Below are positions 44,287-56,499 of a DNA stretch of 64,000 nucleotides, piece by piece. Source of the DNA: Saturnia japonica (lineage: Eukaryota; Arthropoda; Insecta; Lepidoptera; Saturniidae); NCBI GenBank assembly GCA_033032175.1, contig CM065323.1, positions 10,044,001 through 10,108,000 on the forward strand. The letters are read 5' to 3'. The position numbers were made by a program, and so were the translations under genes. The notes under the pieces were generated by a model. It saw nothing but the letters and a program-made list of their open reading frames with translations. It searched no databases and was not told the DNA's origin. The stretch's first letter is position 1. Each line of letters begins with the position of its first letter.

Positions 44287-44597
44287 AGTAGGATGAAACC
44301 CATTGGAATGAGAATATATAACAAAAATCGAAGGAAAGATAATTTACGGGCGATCTGAGGTCGGGAAGTGGAAAGGGGGCGAGTTTTTAAGGGTAAAAAC
44401 GATCTATTTCGATTTCCGGCAAAACTACGAGTCAAGAAAAAAGTTAAATGGCAAAGTTGTAAGTAATAAAAATAGCTACAACTTTTGTATTTACACTTTT
44501 TTCCCATAACCTCAAAATTTAAGTGAAAAATTCAAATAACCAAGTTTTTGGTGTTTTATTTTTATCTTTTACCTTTTCCAATGAGTTTCATCCTACT
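44287..44597. mobile_element. Nested MITE with 22-bp inverted repeats
   Basis: The left end AGTAGGATGAAACCCATTGG, then AA, and the right end TTCCAATGAGTTTCATCCTA, then CT, are inverted repeats with one mismatch in 22. The 311-bp interior is non-coding. It sits inside the hAT-like element, so it is the younger insertion. The ends are of a type widespread in insects. Confidence 0.75.
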
Positions 44598-45537
44598 TTT
44601 ATTATTTTTTATTTTAAAAATTATTGACCCTGGTCTAATGTCACAAAAAGTTTTAAATTACATCTGTGAAAATGGCGTAGTAGAAATTCTCTTAAAAGGG
44701 CGCTATTGAAGTCTTTCGCCTAGGGCGCCAGAAATGTTCGGAATATAGTCTTCTAATATGCAATCTTTATAACATCTTTAATTTAATTTAAGAGATCTGT
44801 TTCATTTAATATTATGGTAAAAGTGAGCTATAAGAAACTTGATATTCTAGTGTGTCGAGTAACATTGTTTATAAAAACCTCGTCATGAAGTTTATCTTCG
44901 CTCGAGTAGGAGGAAGTTTCCAAGGAACATTAATCATTATCTACGTGTTATATTGAGCAGATTTGGTCAAGGTCACAACACATTGTACGTATTGGAACAA
45001 AACAACCTTATCGATCATTTCAGTACTTATCATTGGTCCACAAACAAACGTCTGAATTATATGTAAGTCAAGTCATGTTTCGTTTGTAAAACAGTTTGCT
45101 CACAAAAATTACATTTTATTGTTTATTAAAAATTGTTATCCTTTTTTTTTATACCAATTTTATTTACTTAATAACTTGACTGTCAGGGATGGTACATATG
45201 CCAATTTTACGCACATTTTTGTGACGTCGGTAGCCAAAGGGTTGATTACTGTAATTATTAAGTTGAGAATAATTGTTTTATACTAAAGTACATCATAAAA
45301 TACTTTATGTAAATGAAAACATTCCACCACCTTCTTGATCTTACTTTATACAGTTTGTATTCACTAAAGCAATTTAAGACATCTTTGTTTCACTTAGCTT
45401 CTTTGCAAACCGTTTTTAGTAAAATCACTCTGAATTAGTGACAGCTACACTAGGTATACTAATTGCTAACGAAATATTTATGCTATACTACATTTTACTA
45501 TTTTTCAAGTTCAGTGTATTGATACATAAAACGAGTC

Positions 45538-45717
45538 TTAGGCCGCGTCCAACAGAGATGTTAGAGGTACCTAGGTAGTGTGCAAGGAAAAAATCCACCA
45601 ATAGGATTACTTCATTTTCCTAGTCTCGCTTGGGTAGCCTTGGTGGGAAACTAGAGCTACGCATCCTCGTACTGCGTAAGCTCCTCACACAACTCTGATG
45701 AATACGCAGCCTAATGT
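45538..45717. mobile_element. Short MITE with TTAGGCCGCGTCC end
   Basis: It begins CTTAGGCCGCGTCCAACAGA and ends ATGAATACGCAGCCTAATG, an imperfect inverted pair (TTAGGCYGCGT). The interior contains CGTCCAACAGAG near one end and CACACAACTCTGATG near the other, so the complementarity extends inward. It is non-coding. Confidence 0.45.
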
Positions 45718-46009
45718 CATAAATCTAACATGACACGTGCAGTAATATAAAGGTCAAGTTCATCAATGTCAACATAGAGAAATTATAATGTAGAATATGA
45801 CGTTCCATCACACCCAATTATTATCTTGGTAAATTAAAGACCTTTACTGATTATATTAGATGTGTCACTTGTACAGTATGTAGTATGAGATAAAATTAAT
45901 ATAGGAGAAAATTATTACGAACTAGTTATTAATCTGCTTTTATTCAAGATTAAAAAAAATTGTTCACAGTGAGCTTAGCGAATTCTAGGTTAGAACCTTA
46001 AACTTCAGT

Positions 46010-46300
46010 ATATTCTAGGACCTTCCTCAGGTTGCTCGCCTTCTTCCGCCGCCCCAGCCGTCTTCCCATTGCATAGGTTTGGTGGACTTGGGAGACAGGG
46101 TTGTACCGAAATGTCTCCTATAGGACGGGGTCCGGAATTACCGGGGCGACACGGTAGAATGCTACCAGCGGCCTTGCGCCGCCCCACCAAGGCGGCGGAT
46201 GGTACACCGTGGAGTTTTAATGAGTAGAAGTCTCACATAACCACTCGTCCCATCGAGCGAATGTGTAATCATCACGGGTTTCTCCACAAAAAAAAACCTT
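46010..46300 (+). repeat. LINE 3'-UTR-like GC-rich repeat
   Basis: A CG-rich block (AGGACGGGGTCCGGAATTAC, GCGCCGCCCCACCAAGGCGG) is followed by ACCGTGGAGTTTTAATGAGT, TCACATAACCACTCGTCCC and an A-run after TTTCTCCACA. The GTGGAGTTTTAGT...GGT motif is typical of the 3' UTR of R1/Jockey-type LINEs in moths. Boundaries approximate; no ORF of that LINE remains. Confidence 0.45.
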
Positions 46301-46309
46301 CCTCGGGTA

Positions 46310-47820
46310 ACGTTATAAGATTTTTTTTATCTTACTGGTAGTTTAATAGTTGACTGACAGAGTTTGAGACTGACTGGCTGACAGAGTTTGACTAAAAGAT
46401 TAGCACGTTGAGACAAATAAAATAAAAACAAACATTCTCTAAAACTTTACAATATTAGTATAAATAGTACAAGAGTGCATATAGTATATTAGTAATAGCC
46501 ACCTAGGCAAAACGGATGACAAGAAACTAATGTAGCTAGTTTGTATTTACAGAAAATTGGTAGAAAAATGTAGTACTACGAATTAGTTGAACCATAAACA
46601 AATCAAACAAAGGAGTAACAGTTTCTGCACTAATAATACTGAAGATAAAAAAGCTTTTTCGGTTTTGGAAACATTCTATTGAGTGATTCGGTTAAATCTA
46701 ATTTTAACTCGGGACGAGAATCGTGTTAGAAATTGGAAACAAAAGAAGTTTGAAAAACACGAGCGTTCATAATGTTGGTGGTCCTTTGAAATTTTATCTT
46801 TAGGTATTTAATAGAAAAACATACATAGAAAGTAGTTATTTACATTTACATAATGATATTTTTTATGCAGATACGGCATTGACGAATTGCCCTTAGTTTA
46901 CTCACGACTAGATACCTGCGTGAACGAAAAGAAACTTTTATCCTTTTTTGACAACAGAGTTTCCGCCCTACGCTGTGATTTCCTATGTCTTTTATTTCAA
47001 CAAACTGATACAAAAATTGTAACGTTTTTAAATTTCTTTTAGTGAGAGTATAACATAAAATGTCATAAGCATTTACAGATTTAAAAAACAACAACTATTT
47101 ATAATTGAAACCTATTTAAAACTCCTTTACAGACTGATTTATCATTTGTACTGACTCCTTACACGTTTACCCTTTTTGTTTCTTCGTAACCACCATGTTT
47201 ACACTCGAGAGCCCAATTGCTAATTTTCTTTTCACCTAACTCCAATTTTTCATCCCCTATTTTCTCATTCATAATAAATTATTTTCATACAAATTTTTCC
47301 TCAAAGGAAACTGTTAAGGAAATTTAACATTTGCCGCTTTAATAATTTCGACTCTGCCGACGTGAATGTCAAATATAACTTATTGTTTTATGAAACACTA
47401 GGTTGTGCCCGCGAAATCATTCACTTGATTTTTTATCTTTTTAATATTTAGTTTTAATTACTACTTAGCCCCTCCAAAAAATTGTAATAATATGTACCCT
47501 AGATCAGCTAAAGAACCTAAAACCTGACGTTACATTACAAATAATGTCTCTATCAGATCTGAACAAGTTTTAAAACTACCACTAGCATCTTAAGATTACT
47601 GTCAACTACAAACATATTTAAGATGAAGAACATCGTAATATTGGTGTTGAAATCTGAAACTAACGATATTGGAGTGTGACAGTTTTAGTACCCATATCAA
47701 TTTGAGGGAGCGATAACTTTGATATTTTATAGCCAACCAAGTACTTGTAATATTGACCCTCCAAATTCAGTTCATAATATTTCAAACGTACTCGTATATT
47801 ATTAATGCATATGAAAATAT
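46310..47820. other. AT-rich DNA, no gene seen
   Basis: No domain, terminal repeat or splice structure is recognisable, apart from a CTAGGTTGTGCCCGCGAAAT repeat start at 47400. Confidence 0.35.
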
Positions 47821-47825
47821 ATACT

Positions 47826-48420
47826 GTTGGCGACAGAACTGTTATTTTCGTGTCTCGTGTTAGGTTATTATGTGATATTATTGTGTTTATGTTTTATGTA
47901 CTATGTGTTAGGATAAAATAGATCGATACAGACAATATTATAGAGAAATGTTAGCGACTACGCTACATTATAACTTGCATATTATATATTAAGATGTATA
48001 TAAACGATTATGTATTGTGTGTCACATATATGAAAATAAAACTAATATAGAATAGATAAAAGCATAGAATAAGTCAATAGAGTAAAAACATCCAATGTTA
48101 TAGGAACTTTACGAACGGAAAACAGTGATGCCACCCGTAAAATACATTGTTTTTGGCTTATGTACGGAATATATACTTAATGTATATAATATGCGAATAT
48201 GTAATGGATAGGTAATACGATAAGGAACATTTTGATATATGACATGTGTACATAAGATATATAATGACAGAAATATAGAGAGGTTAACAGGGCAACCAAA
48301 GTGAAAACCAAAATTAAAACACGAAATAAAGCGGGGCTCTCTTTACGGTCACTCTCCGAACTACTTAAGCTCGAAGAGGCGCCGTATGGGGCACGGTGCA
48401 ATTCAACGAGTACAAGTAAC
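47826..48420 (+). repeat. Possible solo LTR
   Basis: It starts TGTTGGCGACAGAACTGTTA and passes through AT-rich DNA. It then changes to a GC-richer block with AATAAAGCGGGGCTCTCTTT and CACTCTCCGAACTACTTAAG. A TG start and an AATAAA signal followed by a GC-rich R/U5-like part are LTR-like. I did not find a second copy or a target duplication. The following sequence to 48657 is an open frame rich in Pro, Thr and Arg, with a run of 14 C, that matches nothing I know. Confidence 0.25.
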
Positions 48421-48699
48421 GACAAGAAGAAAGCTTTGGTCGTCCTGCAAACAACAAACAAGATTACGACTTTCATTGAAGACCCGGCAGCTCAAGCGGT
48501 CGTGCATTATTGCACCCCTCGGACCCCCTCACTACTAACATCGCGGCCCACTGGCATCCGTACGGCGTCTACGAGACGGGCATCCGGCGCAACAAAACGC
48601 CCGTCCAAACCGGGAAACGTCACCCCCCCCCCCCCCTCTCACGCAGATGGGAAGTGACACGTACCCAACATATACAGTACTTATAACATTTTATTTTAT

Positions 48700-48965
48700 T
48701 TTGTGTCTGTCTGTATGTTTCGGTTAATCCCCGAAACCTATTTTTGACGGAACTTTTACTGGCAGATAGCTGATGTTATATGGAGTAACTGAGGCTTTTA
48801 TTTTAGAAAAATAATTACGGTTCCACGCAAATAAAATAAACTAAAGTATTATCAGTGTCCAGTACCGCGTCCGCCCCACGCGTACTTTCCCCTTTGCCGC
48901 TATCGCCGCATACGAAATTCCACGTTAACGAAGTCGTAGGCACAGACAGCTATTCTATACAAATA
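48700..48965 (+). repeat. Helitron-like repeat, related to 12930
   Basis: GTCTGTCTGTATGTTTCGGT, AGATAGCTGATGTTATATGG and AGTAACTGAGGCTTTTATTT follow the order of the copy at 12930-13345. It ends near AACGAAGTCGTAGGCACAGA then CAGCTAT. It is non-coding. Confidence 0.45.
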
Positions 48966-48969
48966 TTAT

Positions 48970-51087
48970 TAAGTTCAACAGTGTGTATGTTATAATTAAA
49001 AATTATAATGTCGTTATTAAAAATTGTAATATGTTAATAACAAGTAATTCCTTTTGTTAATTGATTGATGTCTAGCAAGTGTGCTCTAAAATTTTTATGT
49101 GAATTAATATAATACATTATAGAAACTAGTAATGTCACTAACATCGTACCGTATATGCAATTCTAATTTAATTGTGGCCTTTGTAATTTGAGATTATTAT
49201 TAATTTCTCAAATATCCATTAGCCGTTTTTTAAGTATAATTTGTATAAGAAAATGAATTAGAACAGCATTCCTGGTATTAAATCTTACTGATTCAATAAT
49301 AATGTCCAGGGTTTTGGTCTAGTTAGTCATAATAAAAGCTGTAAAAAAAATTACGACGTACTTCTTTGTCGTTTACGTTTTATCACACGGAACAGATTAA
49401 AGACACAAATAGCTAATAAATCAACACGATGTGACACTCTTTGGCCGATATTCTGTAAGCGAGACGCACATAATACGATTTAATTAATGGTATAATCAAT
49501 ACTTGAGGATAATGGAGTGTGTTTTTTAGAAGAATTCAATTAATTCCAATTGCAAAAGTTATATATGGTATTGGAAGACATAATAAAGTCTTTAAATAAT
49601 ATAAAAGGTTTTTCTTAATATTTCAGGTACTACCAATATACAGGAGCTCTGACGTGTGTGGTAAACAACAACGATCACACAGAGATCAGAAATCCATCGA
49701 CAGTCGTCATTATAATGCTGGCCAGCATAAATGTCTCTTCAAGTACATTTAAGGGACCAGATGTCGTAAGAAGGAGAGAACTTATTATTCGAGAGACAGT
49801 TCCACAAGTTTCAAGTTGCAGGAAAGAGAAAGACCTTTTTGTTAAACTATTATATAAATTAAATTAAAATACTGTTTGTTGGTAAGCACAAAAATAAGCA
49901 CCGAATAAGGTTTTTAGAGAAGGAAAAACTTAAACGGTTAACCGAAAAAAAAAATTATTTAGAAAAACTGAAATAATTTTTTATATATTGGATTTCTATA
50001 ACTCATGATTCAAACGATGGATATGCGTAATTCTTATTTGGTTTTCTTCATTATAATCCTGGATTTTTTTTAGGAAAAATCGGAATAGGTTGCGCGGTGG
50101 TGGCGTTATTGGAAAGGATAGAATGTCTGCTGGGGCCAGCTAGTATAAACAAAAAAAAACCTTCTTTGATCTTCATCGCAGTTAGATAAAAAGGCCTACC
50201 TATAAATTTTGATACAAAGCCCATTCCGGACCAACTACGCAACTAGATAAATAGGCTTGCCTTTGACCTCAATCACCCCTGATGTTAAGTGAGAATATGG
50301 TCGGATATGATTGCTAAGCCTAAAAAGGAAGTTGGAATCTGAAGTAAGAACCTACAGCTGCCGGAACATATCAGTAAATGTGGGCCGAGCGATTTTCAAC
50401 CTTCATGGTTGTTAGGTATAACCTCCAAGTTGAAAATTTATCGCCCAGTACCTACATGTTGTAAAGACCACTTATCACTAACCAGACGAACATTACGAAA
50501 ATGTCCCATACATTTGTAACTCGGGTTCGATAGGTATTTAGTTAGATATATGTACATAATGCACTTTTGCTTGTACTCGTTATAACTTTTTGTAGGTAAA
50601 AGGTATGAATTAAAATGGCACGGGATTCTTTGTTTTCAACATCCAAATACTAAATTAACAATAAATTAGGGTTATTCTATATATATCTCTCCATATTAAA
50701 AACCAACTATTTGCTTTGCAATCATTATTTATGAGAATCGTTCATTATAATTATTTCTTGAAACGTATTTAAACTAGACGCCAGAATTTGTTCGTCATTG
50801 GCGTGATGTTTTCCGTTCGAACAACTTGTGCTATCCAAACGTGCCCAGAACGGGTAATTTGTTGTTAAAAGTTTTAGTATCTTTTTCAGACCACAAACAC
50901 GTAAGTTGCACAAGTATAATATACAAATATTTTCAAAGTGCTTCGAATAGCCTTCTTTGTTGCATACAATTGACATACTTCTTAACTAACCTAATTAAAG
51001 AGCACGTAATAAAATTACCCTCCGTTGTACACGCTTAACGCCTGCGCCCGTAGGAAAGGGTTGCGGCTTCAAGGTTGTACAGTTATG
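48970..51087. other. AT-rich intergenic DNA, no gene seen
   Basis: ORFs of up to 83 codons have no domain. A CCAGCTAGTATAAACAAAAA word at 50140 looks like a repeat tail. Otherwise I can name nothing. Confidence 0.35.
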
Positions 51088-51094
51088 TCTACAG

Positions 51095-51761
51095 GTAGGG
51101 TTGCCACCGGTACTATATTATATAGTATCGTACTATATTTTAGTCAAATGTACTATAATATATTATAGTACAATATATAATATACATAACATAGACCAAT
51201 AATATAGTACGAAAAATTATATTTTCATCGCTAATTCAACTGTTGCGCTTATTACCCGACTGCGAAAAAGGAGGGCATTGTATGTGACCCAAGTACGACG
51301 TCTGAGAATCAAATAAAAAGCAAAAATAGAAAAATATTTTGTTCGTCGCGTTTTTGTTGCAGTCGGTTTTTTTTGTTTCCTATTTAATAATTTATTTTAT
51401 ATTCATTTGTTAAATGAAAAAAAGGGCAAATTATCATAGAAATCTACTTTCATTTTGTTTGAAGTTTCTAGAAGGAAATAATATCAACATTTTAGGTGTT
51501 TACAATATTATGAAATATTTAAAGTACGAATTATAACAGCTGGCTCACTTATTTGGATATGACACAAACAGAAAAATGAATAAAATAAAAGAAAAACCAC
51601 ATACATGAGCCCTGAAAAATTTCACTCCTTTTTGGGCAGTTACTGAATAATGATTAAAAATAAATGTGTACTATATTTTTTTCAAAATTTCCCAAAATTT
51701 CTATATGTTTTGGATTTTTTTTTAATGTGCTAAATTTTTCCCAAAAAAGGTGGCAAACCTA
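51095..51761. mobile_element. hAT-type non-autonomous element with target duplication, copy 2
   Basis: The left end GTAGGGTTGCCACCGG and the right end GGTGGCAAACCTA are inverted. TCTACAG stands on both sides (51088-51094 and 51762-51768), a 7-base match consistent with the 8-bp hAT duplication. The interior repeats TACTATAT words, contains the nested CCGACTGCGAAAAAGGAGGG unit (51249-51385), and has no ORF. The second copy is at 17891-18554. Confidence 0.7.
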
Positions 51762-51784
51762 TCTACAGAATGCACGATAAAATA

Positions 51785-51900
51785 CAAAGTAGCTGACCTG
51801 TGCAAATATTTCGCACATTAAAGAATGTTAATAATTCAAAAAACAACTGTCATGTTAGTTAAATATATTTTCATTAGGAATACCATTTTTTAATCATTTT
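51785..51900 (+). repeat. Interspersed repeat, GAATATTTCGCACA family, copy 3
   Basis: CTGACCTGTGCAAATATTTC, GCACATTAAAGAATGTTAAT and CAACTGTCATGTTAGTTAAA, as at 11806 and 29225. It lies directly beside the hAT-type element. Confidence 0.5.
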
Positions 51901-52954
51901 TTAAAACACCTTTGAGTAATTATGTATTATTGTAGGAATGTAATTTAATAGGATTTTTAATTAAGTTATTTAATGAAAATATTAATTTAAAACTATTTGT
52001 AATATAGGCTTTAAAATGAATATACCTTTGAGAAATATTATATTGACTTTTTTTATATACTATTAATTGAGGAATGACATATTTCCCGTCTTCAAAATTT
52101 CTATAAAATCATATAAGCAGTTTTTGATTTAAATACAGGTAGTCAGACAAGCAATTTTTAAATGTGCTATAATTCAAGATTGAGTGACCTGGGAATCAGC
52201 TGTCTAGGACAAAGTTTGGTGAATAAATACACATAGAGGCATTCTGATTTATTAATACTAGCGATAGCCCTAAGGTCGAAATTCGACCAGCGACTTTTTG
52301 ATCATAGACTATTTTCTGTTTGACATTTGCAGTATTCATAAACAATGAGTGTTATCTACATAGACCAATAACCAGAGGATAGACGACCATCTTAGAACAA
52401 TCGTTTTGTTTCGTTAGCGAGGTGATTTACACATATTCACAGACGATACACATACACAACTTATCTATAGATACCAATTTATACATTTCATTCATGATTG
52501 ATATCTCCATCGCATTTACTCTTGAAGTGGCCTAATGAGCCGTCCGCTACCTCTCTCTTTCCCTCATTATATTTGTATAAATGGTACTTGTCAAATTACG
52601 TTAGTGATGGAATCATAGATTTAAATCGGTACTTTACGGTAAATAAGTAAACTAGTGATGTATTTTCGTGTCAATCGGTATTTTACTAAACAAATTACCG
52701 GTTTTTTCGATATTTTTGCGACGGCAACCATTTTACCAGATTTATCAAACTGAGTCTTAAAATAAAAGAAACGTAAGGATTACATAATATTTATTCTTAT
52801 TGGGATTTACAAATATTAACATGCCATAAAACTTTCCCTTCATACTTCACGGGCTTAGGACCGGCTTTATGCATTGTTTTAAAACCTCAGACCTAGGAAT
52901 TTCGGCAGGATCTTGAAGTGTTATGTGGTGGTTTTTATTCATACCTTATGTTGG

Positions 52955-53035
52955 CTCTATATTGTGTAATTTTGACGACATTTTACGTGATGTAGTTTGG
53001 TTATTTTGCACAAGTGGATTATAAATACCTAACTG
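52955..53035 (+). repeat. Repeat pair flanking the P-like region, copy 1
   Basis: GTGTAATTTTGACGACATTT then TACGTGATGTAGTTTGGTTA and TTTTGCACAAGTGG is matched in the same orientation at 59758-59820 with about one change in eight. The pair brackets the P-like transposase and the mariner. It could be an ordinary dispersed repeat. Confidence 0.5.
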
Positions 53036-53274
53036 GGAACATGCATTTTAAGTTCACATAAAACTCCCTGTAAAATTTTAAAAATGGAGCCTCGATCTTG
53101 TTGAAGCTATGTTTGAATATTGCAAGATAGATAATTACATTTGGGTAAATACTTATTGTTTAACATTGACTTTGGCTGAAATGTGTAATAACAGTAAGAA
53201 CAGTTGCCATTCAATAAAAGAAAGACGGAGCGCATGGAACTAAAAGTGAAACCAGAAAAAAGGAAATACAAAAT

Positions 53275-53605
53275 GGAACATTATTACAATTAAATGATCA
53301 TAAGAATAAAAATATTACCATAATAATATTAATAACAATAGTTATTAAAAGTATATAAAATAAGTTTCCTAATATGACTCATGAATGTAGACAAAAACTA
53401 CAGAAATAACAGAATTAATCATCAATATAAAAATCAATCGCTCACAACGTATTTCTCAATATTATTACATACAGGGAAAACAAATTCATATTACAATTAA
53501 TTAATTAAGATCATAAGAATAAAAACATTACAAAATATTAACATAAAACAAAAGTTATTAAAAGTATACTTATAAAATAATTTTCTTAATATGAATCATG
53601 AATGT
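53275..53605 (+). repeat. Diverged tandem pair of AT-rich units near the P-like element
   Basis: A unit with ATTACAATTAAATGATCATA, AGAATAAAAATATTAC, GTTATTAAAAGTATATAAAA and TAATATGACTCATGAATG (53275-53400) recurs at about 53490-53605 (ATTAAGATCATAAGAATAAA, AGTTATTAAAAGTATACTTA, AATATGAATCATGAATG). This may be subterminal structure of the P-like element, whose coding part begins 700 bases to the right. It is non-coding. Confidence 0.55.
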
Positions 53606-54365
53606 TGTTAAAAAATACACCAGACAAATTTGCATGCTTCATAAAATATTTGTATGAATAATTAGTAAATAATACACATAATGCCTAATTAAGTAATTAG
53701 AAACAAAGAAAATATGCTAGATTATGACATGATTACATACTAGAATTACATAATTATTATTTACCTTAAAAATCATAACAATACATGTGAGTATATTCAT
53801 GCATGTTTTAAATTTTATTTTATAATTGATTCTGATTTAATCAATCAATGTTACATTAGATAACTAAGAACATTACCTAATAATAACAATGAATTATTAA
53901 TAATATATTACAACTAGTAGTAGTACTATATTTTAAAAACAATGTAAACAAAATTTGCATACTTAATAGAGGAATTAAAATAAAGACAATTTTAGTTGCA
54001 GAAACTATGATAATAATAAGTAGTACCTATACAGTTAAATATGATTATGTAGTACTACGCCTTCTAACTCATCTGTAACTAAATCCTTTTGTAGCTTTAG
54101 TATGGATTAAACTTTCCATTTCTACATCTTTAGATCTGGAATCAATATTATGCATTCGTCTATTAAAATTAATGCACTATTGTTTTACTTGCATTCTAAT
54201 AAATAACAAATAACCAAAAAGCTTTTAGAAAAGTTTCTTTGTGCATCTCACAATTGTACAATGTAGTATCAATTTTTTGTTCCAATGAACATTCTCAGGG
54301 GGAATAAAATTCTCTATGAATTCAGTGTCGTCAGTTTGAAAATTATCAATGTATGATCCATATTT

Positions 54366-54980
54366 TTATTGGTTTACTAAATTTTGAAGGGTACCTAACA
54401 TTTTGTCATCATCATTAGCACAATTTGTAAATAATGACTTACCAGTAGTGATGTTATTAATTAATAAAGTTTTATAAGCCGAGACAAAGTGAGTACAATC
54501 TGGGTTGGTATTGAAATTACCATGTGCTCTTATTAGACCAAAAAATTTTTCTAATGGATCTTGGTTTAGTCGTCTGAGACTTAAAAATTTTACACCCTCA
54601 ATAGAGCATAAATCAGACCACAGATGTTTCATAGTTTTAATATTATGCATAAAATGCTTCAGTGACAAAGGCATGCTTTCCCTTTCAACGGAAGAATCAA
54701 ACCACATTGAATTTAGTTTCTTCACAGCATTATTCCAGAAATCTATGTGTTCAGAATTTAAAGATAGAGCATGTTGCAATTTATAACCAGAGTGACCAAA
54801 ACCATTTAAACTATCAAACAAATCATTTATAAATAAAAGTATTTCTACTGTGAAAAGATCATTATCAATATCCACATTCGGAATAGAATATTCATGCTCC
54901 TGTAGAAAAAGCAGGGACTTCATATAAACTTCAAGCGATGTAGCCACTTGTCTGCTGAATACTTGAGCAGCTAGTTTGAC
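54366..54980 (-). pseudogene. P-element-like (THAP9-type) transposase, last exon
   Basis: After an acceptor (TTTCCAG before 54980) the frame reads VKLAAQVFSRQVATSLEVYM, VEILLFINDLFDSLNG, SMPLSLKHFMHNIKTMKHLW, and then LRRLNQDPLEKFFGLIRAHG, FNTNPDCTHFVSAYKTLLIN. It stops at 54366. NQDPLEnFFG.IRSHG, N.NPT...F and the K.L..NN block are the C-terminal signature of P-element and THAP9 transposases. This exon is intact over 204 codons. The preceding exon at 55740-55310 joins in phase 0 (DKMK then VKLAAQVFS). The N-terminal THAP zinc finger is not seen, and the previous exon is broken. It is most likely a decayed P-like transposon, though the intact last exon leaves room for a recently dead or partly conserved copy. 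Confidence 0.8.
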
Positions 54981-55309
54981 CTGGAAATATACAATAAAGT
55001 AATTTTATTTATAAAATAAAAAAATAATGCGGGGCAAAGCTAGTATCCATAATATACAGACGAAGTCGCGGGTACCAGCTAGTAAATATATATTCAGTAG
55101 TATTGGAGATGAAAATGACTAAAATATGTTGAGATCTCTTTAGTATGGGCAATCATACATCACTTTTGTCAAGCAAAGTGGTCATTTTATAAACTTCACA
55201 TGCGACTGGGATTTTAATAATTTTACTTACATAGGTACATAGTGTATATAAATGATTTCACGCCTATACAGGTTGATTTTTGAGATGGGTCAGTGAGAAT
55301 TTTACTTAC

Positions 55310-55740
55310 CTTCATTTTATCATATGATGTAGGTTTAACATGTTTGTCGGTGAGTTTAGTGCTTCTTGCTCGTCCACCATTTCCATCTACTTTATAAAGA
55401 ATATCAATGTACTCCCACTTAGCACGCCGATTACCGATGAGAAGATCTTTCTTCTAAAAATTATTGCGAAAACATTTTAGTAAATGAGGTACATCATAGA
55501 TGTGATATAGCTGGTTACTATTAATGTTATAGGAAACATTATTATCATTGTTGCCTTCACTGCGTACAAGTTCTCTATTTGAGTCCGATATTATTAGCTG
55601 CAACATTGGCAGAGCTTTGATCACTAACTGTGGCTCTAACTATGAATTCAGCTTTAAAAATTGCAAATACTACCTCCTTGATAATATTCTTTAAAACAAA
55701 TGTTTTTACTCCATCTCGAGCAAATTAACAATTCCACAAA
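55310..55740 (-). pseudogene. P-element-like transposase, internal exon, broken
   Basis: On the minus strand this exon reads VKTFVLKNIIKEVVFAIFKA, EFIVRATVSDQSSANVAANN, then, after a frameshift near 55600, a SNRELVRSEGNN region, YHIYDVPHLLKCFRNNF, a TAG at 55456-55454, KKDLLIGNRRAKWEYIDILY and DKHVKPTSYDKMK. It ends at a GTAAGT donor just past 55310. The DQS.NVAA and YD.PHLLK..RNN blocks belong to the RNase H-like catalytic region of P-element transposases, and the Asp of DQS is a likely catalytic residue. The frameshift and stop inactivate the gene. Upstream of 55740 the similarity is lost. Confidence 0.75.
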
Positions 55741-56139
55741 TTAACAAATATAAAATGTTTAATAATGTTAAGATTATGAACAACGAACAATGGCGGTTCA
55801 ATTTGTTTTGTCAATTTTGACAATTCCAATGAAAATGGCGGCCACTGACCAATATGGCGGAAGAATATCAATGAGTATGCCTTTGTGTGAGTGTTTCTTT
55901 GTGTGAAAGAGAAACGTAGCGGGTACGCTTATGGATTTTTCCCATGTTGAGTGAAATAGATGCGCGAGCTTTTCGTGTTAAAATAAATAGGCGAGTTGAC
56001 AGAGCCTGGTTATCTACATCACTTGCTGTCACTTTTCGTTGAGTGACAATGTCAATATTTTGGGGATCTAAGTTCAATGGCACTGGTCGGTTTGGGATTC
56101 GCAGTATTCATTTATTTTATTTAATGTATTAGTAACAGA

Positions 56140-56290
56140 TTTTATAGATAAATTTTAGCTTTTTGCGCTCCTACTCCATATAAACTTTAACCATGCCAAA
56201 TCTCAATCTTCCGTGCACGCAATACGCTTAAAAAGGTACCGAAAGCTTCTGCTACACGTGTTAATATATATATGAGAAATAATAATAAAT
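56140..56290 (-). repeat. Dispersed repeat (AAGCTTTCGGTACC family), copy 2
   Basis: Reverse complement of 37095-37245. The plus strand reads AAACTTTAACCATGCCAAAT, TTCCGTGCACGC and GGTACCGAAAGCTTCTG. It lies between the P-like element and the mariner at 56.5-57.6 kb. Confidence 0.65.
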
Positions 56291-56499
56291 TAGGTTAGAA
56301 ATGTAGAAGAACTATTGCAAAGGGAGGATCCTCCGACAAGACGGATGTTATGTCTGGCGGGCAGCTGCCCAACGTTTGTAGTCGGGTTCTTGTATATATA
56401 CTCAATTGAAGAGTTAATTTCTATAGCGCAATGTAGGATAGTAGGATGCGTCTTATGTAGCTCGATAGATGTCGCTACAGAAATAATAATAATTTACCT

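Larger units (their letters stand above)
43159..44740 (+). mobile_element. hAT/ZMYM-like element, decayed
   Basis: The left end CAGGGCCGGCCCG has the form of a hAT terminus (CAGGG start). The right side contains TTCGCCTAGGGCGCC, which complements the GGCGACTAGGGGGCGG block near the left end, but the last bases of the right terminus are missing. It encloses a broken transposase-like ORF and a nested MITE (44287-44597). Confidence 0.55.

Noticed and set aside
48301..48657. 118-codon Pro/Thr/Arg-rich ORF
   Set aside because: Composition follows a GC-rich repeat with a C run; an overlapping antisense ORF exists and no family is recognised.
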